64,000 nucleotides of DNA from Colias croceus (taxonomy: Eukaryota; Arthropoda; Insecta; Lepidoptera; Pieridae). How positions within the stretch are numbered: position 1 is the stretch's first letter; the number at the start of each line of letters is the position of its first letter. The translations under genes were made by a program, and so were the position numbers. Positions 1 to 13,000 of the stretch are shown one piece after another. Location of the stretch: the NCBI RefSeq assembly GCF_905220415.1, contig NC_059537.1:6827622-6891621 (forward strand), read 5' to 3'. Under the pieces are notes generated by a model that searched no databases, had not been told where the DNA came from, and worked only from the letters and a program-made list of their open reading frames with translations.

Positions 1-112
1 TAAATATAGTGTTTTCGTGAACGTTTTAGTTTTTAAAATGTGAAAGCTTTTAAAGCTACGCTATAAATTATTGTATATTTAACTACAAAAAATGCTAAAT
101 CTTTATTTCATA

Positions 113-327
113 CTAGCTTTCCAGCCGCGGCATCGCCCGCGCAGTCAAAGAAAAACCCGCATAGTTCCCGTTCCCGTGGGATTTCCGGGATAAAACCTAT
201 CCTATGTCCTTTCTCGGGTATCAAAATATCTCTATACCAAATTTCATGCAAATTGGTTGTAGTTAAGGCGTGATTGAGTAACAGACAGACAGACGGAGTT
301 ACTTTCGCTTTTATAATATTAAGTAAG
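113..327 (-). mobile_element. Helitron-like non-autonomous element
   Basis: Read on the minus strand, this begins near TACTTAATATTATAAA, runs through CTGTCTGTCTGT and a 'gaaatttggtatagagat' stretch, and ends in a GC-rich segment followed by CTAG-T at 112-116. That order (AT-rich 5' end, GC-rich hairpin-like 3' end, CTAG before a T) is the plan of the abundant short Helitrons of Lepidoptera. No target duplication is expected or seen. The similar elements at 51,475-51,695 and 58,805-58,954 support a dispersed family. Confidence 0.6.
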
Positions 328-1049
328 GTGGATTTTATATACGGACACTCTAATATTATGAACATTACCATCGACAATTAAAATAAAAAAAAATGTTTAA
401 TAATTTAATAACTTGTTTATATTATATTCATTTCAAATGTAGGTACATATAATATATTAAAGTTAGACATAACTATCATGGGTATTTGCGTGTCGTACCA
501 CGCCGTCCTCACACACAACCAGATTTGAATTCTCAATTAATTACAACGACGTGCTCTATCTTCATAATATCTTAATTACTATTAATGATATACTTTAATA
601 TTAACTTAATTCTAATAATTAATGATAACATAACAGTTACAGAGGCACCACACGTAATCACATTGAACCCTTGAAAAAATTTTCTGTTGAATTTTCAAAC
701 CCGCGCTAAAATTACCTGTAGTGCGGCTTTGAGTACACTAATATGTATGAAGCATTACCATATTTTACACCCGTATAGAGCATTGCTAATATTTGAACAC
801 TAGGTATACTGTTTGTCACATCGAATAATCTTCTACCTTCTAATTTCCGATATACGGGGTCCAATTTTAATCCTAGAATTACACATTTTTATTCCCCTAG
901 CAAGTTTATAACGTCATCTAAAAAATTAGTTATCTATAAGATTATAATAAAACTTTCTTGATAATATTAAAATTATTCACGAATGGCTTCACATATTTCA
1001 TTCAACCGTCGTTTGTCAATTGGGGTATTTTATCCTTGTGCTTATGTCG
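328..1049. other. Intergenic, nothing recognised
   Basis: AT-rich sequence with no open frame, repeat or RNA gene I can support. Confidence 0.5.
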
Positions 1050-1380
1050 CCCAGGCCTACATTTTTACCCGACTGCCAAAGAAGGAGGGTACTGTTTTTC
1101 GAGTGTATGTAAGTATGTATGTATGTCTTTTCCTTTGTGACCACCTGTAGCCTAAACGGCTTGATGGATTTTGATGTATGAGGTATCGTTAGATTTGTCT
1201 TGATTACGGGAGTGTCATAGGATACATTTTATCCTAAAAGTCCCACGGGATAAAGACATAATAATATTTTTTCTAAATTTCCCTTTAAAAAAATATGTAT
1301 GCGGTATCATTAGATTCATTTCAATCACGGGAGTAATTAATATAGGATACGTTTTTTCTCAAAATTCCCATGGGAACATG
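1050..1380 (+). repeat. Dispersed repeat with internal duplication
   Basis: Starts near ACCCGACTGCCAAAGAAGGA, passes a GTAT/GTATG microsatellite (about 1105-1130), then holds two diverged copies of a roughly 105-bp module. Each copy has GTATGxGGTATC, a TAGATT word, ACGGGAGT, ATAGGATAC and ending CCCAYGGGA (about 1178-1252 and 1297-1376). Wording such as 'cctaaacggcttgatggatttt' is typical of interspersed repeats in moth genomes. I cannot assign a superfamily. The GC-rich tail at 1380-1480 may or may not belong to it. Confidence 0.45.
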
Positions 1381-1669
1381 TTAATTCTGCGTCAACGCAA
1401 AGCAACTCATGCGTTAGCAAGCAAAAAGATAGGGCGTGGCCTGGCATGCGGCGCGCGGCGCGGTGCGGAGGGGGATATGCTCGAGTATACTAATTCTTTT
1501 TCTTCTTCACTACCAACAGCCCAGATTGGCGGTAAATTTATGTTGCGGAGTAACATCACTCGTAATCTAAAGCCAAATGTCGTCGAAATAATTTAAAATG
1601 GTACTTACATATACATAGTCTTCTACATCTACAACATTTTCGTTAAATAAAAACAGCTAAAAAGTTATA

Positions 1670-2248
1670 AATAAAAAAATTATTATTAAAAAAACAAAAT
1701 ACCCGACTGCACACTAAAAAAAGAGTAAAACAAGCCCCACAATAATATTGATCAATCAAATGCTAAAAACTAATTATGTAATACCGTTTAAACAATACCT
1801 ATATTAAAATACACTACAATATGTGTTCGTAATCGATAGTTAAATAAACAGAAACTTATTTTGAATACAAATTTACTGAATATAATTTATAAATGTTGAT
1901 GGAAAGCATCGCAGGCGGGGACCACCTTGACCGCCACCAACGAAAATTCTGCTAAATGGTGCACAACCGAAATGACTATAAATAAGCCTCTGTTGGTCCC
2001 CGCCTGCGATGCTTTCCATCAACATTTATAAATTATATTCAGTAAATTTGTATTCAAAATAAGTTTCTGTTTATTTAACTATCGATTACGAACACATATT
2101 GTAGTGTATTTTAATATAGGTATTGTTTAAACGGTATTACATAATTAGTTTTTAGCATTTGATTGATCAATATTATTGTGGGGCTTGTTTTACTCTTTTT
2201 TTAGTGTGCAGTCGGGTATTTTGTTTTTTTAATAATAATTTTTTTATT
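1670..2248. repeat. Perfect inverted repeat, 255-bp arms, 69-bp spacer
   Basis: The left arm (1670-1924) and right arm (1994-2248) are exact reverse complements by eye over their whole length, separated by 1925-1993. The inner edge of the arms is the GC-rich run GCAGGCGGGGACCA and its complement. The outer edge is AATAAAAAAATT. No coding frame crosses it. Transcription would give a long hairpin RNA. It could equally be a foldback-type element or an assembly fold-back. Confidence 0.9.
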
Positions 2249-3377
2249 GATGATTAAATCAATTCTGACTTGTTGATCACGAAAGAAACCTTTAAAAAAC
2301 CATTTGTTGCTATTATAGTAATGTCTCACTCATATTTTTTCTACAAACAAAACTGCTTAAAATCAATAAATTAATGATTTAATCTTTATATTTTGAATTA
2401 CTTAATCAAGGATTTTAATGATTTTTAGTTAGTTCGTTTCGTCTCGAAACAAAAAATACTACGATCCTGGCCTATAGCTAGGGAGAACCACCTTGTAAAA
2501 ATGTAATTTACACCTATGCTGCTAATTTTTGGGCACAAGCCATCAAAGTATGTTTAAAACGTTCCAATAGAATCTGGTTCAAAAACTCGTTCAATAGGTA
2601 CCGTACAATATCAAACTCGTATTAAAAAGAGAAACCAATTCTAAAAAATACAAATAAATTGTAAATTTGTTTAGAAAAACTGCGTCGGTAGCTCGTTTAA
2701 CCGTTATTTGTATACAGTACATAATTGCCTCCACCAACGAAAGTTTCGCATTCTGCACGCCATTCCCCGGAGTCAGCACATTTTTATGATACTTTATACG
2801 ATTACTACGTTTGACCTTAAACTACGTTCGACTATATTTAAACTTTTAACAATTTTACGGGCTTCGTTCGAGTGTATAAGTTTGAATTACAATTTTTAAC
2901 TGAATTAACTTTCCTTTACCATCTCTTAGGATGCAAAAACGTCACATAAGTGCATACAGAATTATAGAGTTTTTAAAGCAGCATGATTTTTAGCGTCATG
3001 AAATATAACAGTATGATAACAGTAACAATGACTTCTATGAATCTAGAAACAGCAATATTATAGTTTTAAACATCGTCTTTACATTTTTATATTTTATAAA
3101 ACAAGTTTTCTATTCATAATAGCAGACGTTGCTTTGGATATTCAAATATGTTTTAGTGAATTTGCATCACGAATAGATTCTTCAAAATTTAAAAAAGATA
3201 TCAAATAATCCTTGGAATATATCAGTTTCCTTTATATTTGCATTATATAATTCCATTCATGATTTTTGTGTCGCTCCACTTGGTACATATTAAGCTATTT
3301 TATATATTATACACATTCAGTTTAAAACAGACATTATCCTAGTTACTAACAATTTTATGCAAGTATGCAAAATAGAA
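2249..3377. other. Intergenic, nothing recognised
   Basis: AT-rich sequence with only short chance open frames on both strands. No repeat boundaries noticed. Confidence 0.5.
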
Positions 3378-3379
3378 TA

Positions 3380-3588
3380 GTTCAGGATACATCGCCCATT
3401 TTTGCAAGTGACTACTATCAAGCTGATTTTCCGTTTGTATCAAAATTTTTTATCCTTGTTATCTCTGTTAGCTACCACAATCGAGACTTTCGTACACGAA
3501 ATTATTGGGTGTCTCATCAAAATAAAGCTACAAGCGGAAAATTAGCTTGATAGTAGTCACTTGTAAAAATGGGCGATGTATCCTGAAC
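3380..3588. mobile_element. Tc1/mariner-like MITE
   Basis: A 209-bp unit with terminal inverted repeats of about 54 bp that begin GTTCAGGATACATCGCCCAT. The two ends differ at only two positions that I can see. It is flanked on both sides by TA (3378-3379 and 3589-3590), the target duplication of the Tc1/mariner superfamily. The interior is too short to encode a transposase, so it is non-autonomous. Confidence 0.8.
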
Positions 3589-3590
3589 TA

Positions 3591-6500
3591 GAAATTAAAA
3601 TTTACTAAAAAAGTATTCGAAATTTTAGCCCTTTTTACAGTGACAAAGCTCGTTTTCAAGAAAACAGTTGAATATTTAAATTTTACAAATGCAAGGAATA
3701 TTTAAATCACGCTTTTAGAGAACGAGCAAGTAAAAATGTCCGGTTTAAATTGTTAGTGTAAAATACCGCTTTGTGCAACATATTATTACCCATAATAAAA
3801 AAATAACCAACAAAGCTACTGTTCTTACGTAGAAATTTGTTTTATATACTGTGAATAAACCTATTTCGAGGTTAAGTACACGTACATAAGGTACATCAGG
3901 TTGCTCATTTAAATGAACAATGAATATGCTTTAAATCGCTGGTCTAGAAATTATGTTGCAGCCGTAAACGTTTTGTTTATTCAGTAATAGAGAATTCATA
4001 ATAAAAAAAAATATGTATAATCTAATCTGTAATTTCACATGTAGAGTCTCTCAAATAATGTGACCTATCTTATTCACCTATCTTATTAGATACTTACTCA
4101 GAATGATATTATTGTTTTCATACGAACAAATAAATTTCTAAAACAAAGCAATACATGCACTTTTATGATTTTCAGTGAGTACCAATTTGCAATAACACGA
4201 TTTCTCACTGCGACTTCACCTGTCAAATCACTCTACAGAAAAGGCTTGCTGATAAGTGAAACTGAAAGTAGAAACCTTAATTTTCTTTGTTTATGTATTT
4301 TGTATTACTAGGTATATTTTGAATAGGTACTGTAGATAAGTACACTTTGCACATAGTGCAATAACACTATCTCTGTACATATACGACAAAAGCTTCACGA
4401 TACCAACCTAATGTTATAAAAACGTTTACACAGTAAAGTATAAAACTGGTTTAAGCGCTAGCAAGTTTCGTGATAGAGATTTGCATGTCGATAGAAACTT
4501 GTGATAATAAAAATAGCTCAGAGATAGCCACCGACTGCGTCTGCTCCTGTGCACGGCTGAGGAGATTGTCATCTATAAATTTGTTATATCATGGGTTCGT
4601 GAAATCGTGTAAAAAGGAAGTTTCCATTTTTGTGATATAATACTTGCAGTTGGCAGCGAAGCATTTAATAAGGATTTCCTTGAAAAGCTGTGATAGTAAC
4701 GTAACGAAATCGTTTGAAATGCTCATGTACTTTATATTTGATTTCACTTTAAAGTTTATCATTAAAAATTTCTGAGCAAACTAAGGTAACTTTCACTCAC
4801 ATGCGCTATCACTAAGCTATTAAATAAATATTTAACCTTTTTATCCTTACGATATTTGAGAGAAATAAATAATCATGTTACAATAGGGCCTATTTCCCAA
4901 AGCCTTGGAGCGTCTAACAGATAAGATCACATTGTTTGGGAAACGGCAGTGCGGGACGCATATCGACGTACGCCGAATAACCGCTGGTTCAAGTCTGAAG
5001 CGGGATTAGCCGAATTAAGGGTATTACCCGCATCGCATAGAGTACTACTGGAGGGCATTTCCCAGGAGACACCTAAATCAGGCATTGTACTTGTACGTCA
5101 GTAACAAACAGCTTCCAGATTGTCACGTATATGCCCGAGTTATCGTGAAATGTAGTTAGCACTGAATGCTTCTATTTTGACACAAAGATTGCGGAAATTT
5201 GCTTTGTTATTGTTGAGTTTTGTGGAAGAATAAGTAGAGAACATATTTATTATCATATTATCTAATAACAGCAGTAAATGTAAAGCATATTCACCAATAA
5301 AGAGAAATCAGCAAAGTGCAAGGAACCTTTTACGCTTAAAAAATAGGTACCTAGTGTTTAATTTTTAGTATTTGCAGTGATCTTTATACTCAACAATGAA
5401 TTAAAGCCATTTTATATTTAATTAAATTTGAACAAAACGTCGCATAAGTCATAAGCTCATTACATTTCTTACAAAGCACAGTATTTTATCTCCTTTGACG
5501 CTGAGAGGAAAGTACAGCGCTTGTAATTTAACTGACTAATTTTAGCCTTCATCTGTATAAACGAAGAATACTTTATCAAGTATACCAACTCACTTAGAGT
5601 TTCTTAGTAGAGCACATCTGAATATGGGAAATAATAAGGTTTATAATATGACGTAGAAATTTTATCATTACACAACTTTCACTACGCACTGTGTCTGCCT
5701 AATTTATTAATGTAAACTAGAGACTGTAATGAACAAAAAATAACGTATTTTCGTTTATACTGAAACAATGAAAAATAAATCTTTCATCTGTATTTACTTC
5801 TTAATAAGTGTAATTTGATATTACATAGCCTAATACTTTTCTTGCATGCAATTTGATTGATTGATATGTGTTAAATTATCAAATTCATAATTGAGGTTAA
5901 AGACATCATGAATGTTAATTACAAGTTGGTATGTAAATTAAATACCAGTGTATTGGTAAAGCCGTTTATTAAAATTAAAGTTGGTTTGGCATGAAACTAG
6001 GAAGATTAATGATCCCTTGAATACGAAGTTATGTAAAGCGCAAATGGAGTGGGGCTCGACAGGCCCCATCTTGGCATCATTCCAAAATCACTTGTCTCCC
6101 TTTATTTTGCTCCCAAACATAAACTGTAGGTAATGCTGAGTCAATACTTTGATATTTTGTTTACATTGTTAATTGATGACAATTTTAAGTCGTTAATTTT
6201 ACGAATTTTACTGACTATTTTGTTATTTACATAAAACACATAAAAACTCGTATAGTAACGTATGAAACACAAGTATCTATATAAATTAAAACGTTTTGCA
6301 GTAAAAGTTTTCAAACCATACAAAAGTAAAACCCATACCGACAATAAAAAGTCAATATATATTTCTTACATCAACCAGGAAACGATTTTAGAATACTAAT
6401 TAATCATCATTAAACTAAGTATTTACCTACTCGTACTAAGAATTTCTTACCTGATGTTTACAGCAAGCTTCTAATTCTTTAATGTCAAAGCCACGCAACG

Positions 6501-9500
6501 TCGTAAACTTTTGTAATAAACAACAACCTTTTTTTATTGTTACAGAACATCTGAAACGCGCTCTTAACAAAGGTGAGACGGATTAAACTTCACCTTAATC
6601 TTGACGCAGTACTGCTCGTGCAAAGGTAACAAATAACCTGTGTGAATATTAGCACATAACCTTGTATAAATCAAAAAGAAAGACATCAAATAAAACGTTG
6701 TTACGCCGGCAGAGAGACGACGTGCAATTCACAATACACTTGTTTCGAGAAAAGTTGGTTAGTTCCCGCTTCAAGTTGTATTGTTCCCAGGGGAAGGAAG
6801 TAAATGGGAAACAAGCAAAAACAATAAAAATAGTTCACGGCATCCACTGGCTGGGGACAAATTCCGACCAAATTACGTGAAGAAATTAGACATTCCGGGA
6901 TATTGTCAGTGGAATAATTGAGACTCCCCAATGCGTCTCATTTGAGAAAAGAGTGTACACACGATTTCCATTTACTGCTTTAATTTTATTGCTTAGAGAT
7001 TCTTAGTATTCGTCATACAATATAACATTATTTTATGTGCTTATATTAAACACCACTAATGTAGGTAATCAACTCTATGATTCTATAAGAATAATGATAA
7101 TGGAATTTATATAATAATCATCTTATGTTATGATATGTAATAAAAACAAATACCTCATTATAAAAGTATTCAATAGGTTTACGTTAATCCTGCAAGCATT
7201 ATTGGATTAGCATCATAAAATTCCATCCTATATGCATGTTTTTTAATTTAATTTAAACGTAGAGGGAATGAAATATAATTAACTAAATAATAATTATAAA
7301 CCAAAGTTGACATTTTCCACCGGAAATTATAAACTTATGCGATAAAAGATAATATTATAAATGAACGTAAACCCGTTTGAAAATCATGTTTTATATTATT
7401 ATGGTTATGGCGCTGGTTGACACTCGGCGTGTCTTCTAAGTTCTAAACTAAGGGTACCTATAGATTTTTGGTTGGGTTCTTGCACATATTTATACTGTGG
7501 TTCTAGTTAGATAAAAGTAATAAAGCGCTACTGAGCTCATTTTTTTGGTTATGATTAGTGATATAATATTATATTGTTTCCTTACATTACGTACGTTTCT
7601 TGCTTTGGTAAAAAATAGGCTCACAACCTACTTTTGATCTTGCTTAAATTTCGAAGATAACACTCTAGATATTTCATGGAGCTTAAAATCTCATCTTAGA
7701 TCAAATAAAAATATTGAAATAATATTTAAAAAAATATTACAGAGAATCCATGAGAACTTTATCTGTTTTTAAAAACTATACCTTTCAAAAGATACGTTTT
7801 TGAAGCTAATTATTAAGTAAGCAATTATGATATTTTTCAATTCAGACAGCTTATATAGAAGAAACCTGGTGGGAACTGTAGTCTTTATAGGTTTCTTTCC
7901 CACCACGTGAAAATGAGATATTTAATGATATATCTATAGTCGCTGGAGCGTTTCTAGCACGCTTGATCAGGCTCGAGGCAAAGCACTAAGGTATCGTGTC
8001 TCGTGTTTCATGGAAAACAGTTTTCACAATCGCCTTAAAGAGGTACTTAGCTAGTCTTCAATGTAGATTAATTATTCTAAAGGTACATTAAATAATTTCG
8101 ATTATTTATTCCTAGCGTATCTGAAGATAGAACTCAAGGCTATCATGTACACGTATTAACTCTATACAACGGTTGTATACGAAGTCAATATCAACATATT
8201 AATTACGATCAATATGCAATAATTGAAGTATCAACGGTCCAATCATTATTAAGGTTTCCTGTAAAATGAAAACATTAATGTTTTAGCTACTCCATGAGCG
8301 CTTGCAATGATTTCCTTATAAGGCTGTTTATGAAAAATAATATAAATTGCTCGGAAGCTCGTTGAGATTCATGAGTTGAAGTCACGACTACACTCCAAAT
8401 CTAAAATTGATTACAAAAAAGGTACACCGATCCTACAAAAAACCAGCCCACTCGCCATTAAAATATAATTTATTCATCGTTATATTATTCTATTCGGCTC
8501 GAAATAATGGCGGACTACAAAAAGCTTGATCTTGCTAAAAGAGAGGTACCTTAATCGATAATTACCGTGTAAAATTAATATTCATTTATGTAATAATTAT
8601 TTAAGATAAAAAAATAAAAATAACCTGTTTCAGTTCTTGTAAGGTATTTACATAATACCTGCAAATATAATAAATACCTATTAAATTTAATCAGAAACTC
8701 TAGTTCCTTAGAAATAGGTATTAACTTACTCGTAAGGAAACATTTCTGATACTTGTAAAGACTGAGTTTTTCCTTGAATTAATTTTAATTTATGAAGTAC
8801 TCTGCTGGGTAGACCTTAATCGTTTCTAGATGCAAATGCAACTTGTTTATATTTTCTTTTGTAATTTAAAAAATAAGTTTCGAAAGCATGTTATATGTTT
8901 GGTATGGGAGCGTTGTTTAGCCACAATACTGGCATTATGTAACCGCTGCACATTACAGCTACTGCCTCTTCCATAATTTGTGGTCAGGGGCACTCTTTAC
9001 AGCTCTATGCAATTTATATTTGAGTTACGTATTATATGAGAACAAAATTGACTTTAAGTTGAAATAAAATAACATTAGAATAACATCCTTACAACCAGTT
9101 TTAAAAATAGTAGGTAGGTATTAGTACAACCAATTTTCTATCTTCATATATATCAAACTTATTGGCTTTACAAACAGCACGCATAAACCCAACTAAATCT
9201 GGCCATCAAACACCCAAAACATTCACGATGTTGATCTAAATAAATGACCTTGTGTAAGCTCTAATCGTGTTATGAGCATTTATCATAATACATACTAGAC
9301 TATTCGTATAGTATTATCGAGCGTGTAAATAAGACTAAATATAAGATAATAATATAACTTTATCAGTTTATAGATATATCTTGGTGAAAGACGCATGTCA
9401 CCCATTGAGAACTATGTGACCCTCTTAAATAAAAACAAATTCAAACGTGTATAAGAAACAAGTTCTACCAGTATTTATGAAACTTGGACTGTACCGTTAA

Positions 9501-9740
9501 TGAGCGCATAATGCTAATGAAGCCCACTCTTGCAACTAACGTGACCATAGAGCACGCCGCAACGCTTACAGATTAAAAATATTATTTGTCCTTCGCGAGA
9601 CAAAACGGATTAGTTCGCCTACTTGTCACACAAATGTCTCTCAATACGCCTTCAACTTACATCCTACCTAGAAACCCCATTGTTTATTTCCACGTCTTAT
9701 TGTTACGAAAATGTGCCAATGTCAATAAGTCGTCGACTAG
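3591..9740. other. Intergenic; one complex island near 4890-5110
   Basis: No supportable gene. Most is AT-rich. The stretch at about 4890-5110 is less AT-rich and looks compositionally complex (for example GACGCATATCGACGTACGCC), as a conserved non-coding element might. Small hairpins occur at 6052-6068 (GGGGCTCGACAGGCCCC) and about 7868-7902 (GGTGGGAA/TTCCCACC). Confidence 0.4.
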
Positions 9741-9743
9741 TCA

Positions 9744-10073
9744 GTGTGTATGCTCGAAGCTATCAGCACAGCACTCGGAACCGGACTCGTTGTTGACAGC
9801 CAATTAGCCGAAGCCTCCTCCGCCCGCACCTCACACCCGGGCACCCGCACTCATAGACCCATTTATCTTTATTCGACAGAATCACCCTACACATCTGACG
9901 CTCTTGATCCTTACGAGCAGCGATACCGATTGATCCTCAAATACCTCATAAACATACGGCTTAACGAACGTGCAAATGACAATCCTAAAGTACGGTTAAA
10001 TAGCACCTATTCACGTGAATTATATTTGGTAAAGGGGACATATGTATTATCAAAATTTTCATCCGATAATTAA
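9744..10073 (+). other. Open frame in a GC-richer island, status unknown
   Basis: An open frame of about 107 codons from the first ATG at 9750. It lies in sequence clearly less AT-rich than its surroundings. The predicted product has no signal peptide, membrane segment or motif that I recognise. There is no obvious TATA box, and whether splice sites flank it cannot be judged. It may be a small gene, an exon, a conserved non-coding element or chance. I do not assign a function. Confidence 0.15.
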
Positions 10074-13000
10074 AACAAATAGCTCTTAAATTACATTTTT
10101 ATATATAATTTTCTACAAAATTTAATAGAAATTGTTCTGGAAAACTAACATGCTATAAGTACTTAATTTTAATTTGCATGTATTCTCCTCAATTCTCTAC
10201 ATTGTAACATTGGTAAGAAAATTAGGAATTGATTTAACGAACATTTCAAAGCCAGATAAGCATGTAGTATTAAGTCCAAAATAAGAAAAGCAAATCAGAT
10301 CTGACTGTACCAGTACTTCTGATTGTCAAGGTTATTTGCTATTCTCAGAACATCTTTTAGCGCCGTCCATGATTCAGTCCTTAGCTTAACTATGAATCAC
10401 TGATACTGCATCACCAGTTTACTATTGAAGATTTGATCATTAATTATTTTTTTTTTCATTAATTGCACGTACACGTGATTGGACTGGACGTATTTTGTAT
10501 CTAGGTGCAAAGCTTTGATAAATACGTGCAAGGTTAATTTTAAAACCAATTATGAACCTAAATATAGGTAATATATAAGCATAATAATACTAATCTTTCA
10601 GTGTAAGAAGTTCGTAAAGTTCTAGTTTTCATAACCATTTACAAAAACGAAAAACCTGACCTTAATGTAAAAGAACTTAAAGAATTATCCGACAGCAATA
10701 GCGTGAACATGAATCGTAATTACGATTAATTTGAACAATCACAGACAATTATTCTCGGGTGCACCCATACAATAAAATCCGAGCGAATGATTTGAATAGA
10801 CATTTATTAAAGAGGTCTCGGCCTCGAAGTTGACATTCAGCGTGACTGCAATAGAGTGTTATGTAAAGCAGATATGATGCAAACGGAGTGGTAACGTCTT
10901 CACTGCGAGAAGTGCGATGTCGTCATGCAATTCACGTCCGAGCCAGCGGCGGGATCACGCGTCCTCTGCGCTAAAGTCAGCCAAGATTAGGAGTAAACGA
11001 AAATAGAGCGCCTGTTCATGTCGTATAAACCCTTTGATGCTCTCGGTTCCCGCTAATGTTGGACAGCGTACGCATAAAAATTTAAACCTAATTTATGTTC
11101 TGCTAGCCATTTTTCTACGCAAATATAACGTATATCATTTCTCTGGAATGGATACAGAGTAAATAAATTAATTCGATGTTTATCATCATAAACAACAGTC
11201 GTTTTCACAAAATACGAGGCGAGCCGCTAATGAGCCAAATGTTTTGTGAAAAGGCAAATGCGACCATTACATTTTTGTGATCTGAGTCGTTTGTCTTCCA
11301 TTATTCTCCGTCGACTTAAAGAGCTAAATATTGCAATTTATTCTTCCAATATTTCACTTCTTTTTATACTATTAATTTTTTTCTACAAATATCCATATCA
11401 TACCCGTATTACATAATACAAAATATTATATATTTTACTATGCTTCTAATAAATATAAAATAAATTTTAAAGCAAGATTTTTCCATCTTTCTTCAAATCT
11501 CTCTACCATCCTCCACGAAAGTTTTCATTTCAAATAAATGAATACATTTTCTTCGAATGAGATAAAGCTGAACCGTAATCTAGCGAATAATGGAGGAGAG
11601 AAAAGCGACTGATAAATAATGGTCGGTTGACTGATCGCGACATTACTGATATCCAATGAAAAAGAATCCGTACGTTGAGTAATGGTTTCCGTAGACGGAC
11701 ATGAGGCAGTTTGGGACTTTTGCGAATTTGGCTTATACTTCCATCACGATAGTATGTAGTAAAGGATTAATCACAAGGCAATTCAATTAAATCTTCGTCG
11801 GTTAATAGGGTCCTGTTAAAATTATTATCATTTGACAACGATATAATCTTTACATAATCATTATTTCGATTTCAGATTTAACTAAATAAATAATAACATT
11901 TGCAAACTTAATTGGATTACAAATTGAATTCGATTTCATGATTAATGTGTATAAAGGCCTATTCCTTCAATAAAACGTCATGAATTGGGCTATTTACTGC
12001 ATACACAAATGAACTCCGTATATACAAGCAGCGTAACAAACCCAAGTCAAACAACCGTCGAATAAACAATACTCGTGAACGGCAATTCTCTGAATAACAT
12101 CCACTTGTGAATAACAAATATGAGCGTATAGTTTAATGTTGGTCTTCGGCCAGTTACTGCATCCATAATTATTATAATTTATTCCTATCACACTTACTAT
12201 GAACCGTAGCACACATTTAATACTCCATAACAATTTTTATGACGGTCAATTGTCTTCAATTTTTTACATGTTATATAAATACCTAGGTATGCCCAAATAA
12301 GTCTTAATTGATTGTAAGTGATGATAAAAACATTAATGAGGTGTTTAAAAATCACTCATTTAGAGTATATATACCAAATATCGTCACTTTATTTTAATAA
12401 GTAACTTAAAAGCATGGTTAAGTATATCATTACTTTATATTACGCAAGGTAAGTAGTGTGGGTACCTATATCTTAATAGAAAAAAAATGTATTTGTTACG
12501 TATAAAAAAAATCATCACGCAACAATGAATGGAGCCGATAAGTTGGGTTTCTTTTGGGCAGTCTACAATGAAGGCAATTTCCTCAAAAAAAGAACGTCAC
12601 TGAATAAGGTACACTGATCGTTAGCGGCGTGACCTCACGTATCCCTAGAAAATTTGGAATCCATTTGCTGTGTACGTGCGTGAAAACAACTATGTGTACT
12701 CACTAATATTGGCTATTTCCCAAAGGGACTACAAGGGAATAATCATAGACGATCCTTTTTGATGCCAAAGGCAAGTGATACGATGCGAGCAAGATTCTAA
12801 AATCCAATTTTGTTTCAGGGTTCTTGTAAAGTTATTTAAAGGCATTCATAATGCATTGCCGACAAGAGCTTCAATGATTTACATACAATATGTACCTAAT
12901 AAATTTATTAGATTGTATACATAGTAACGTAATAAATATAAATTAAATAATAAAATATATCTAGCGGTCTCTTCTATTTTTTTTTTTTCTTAAAAGTAAT

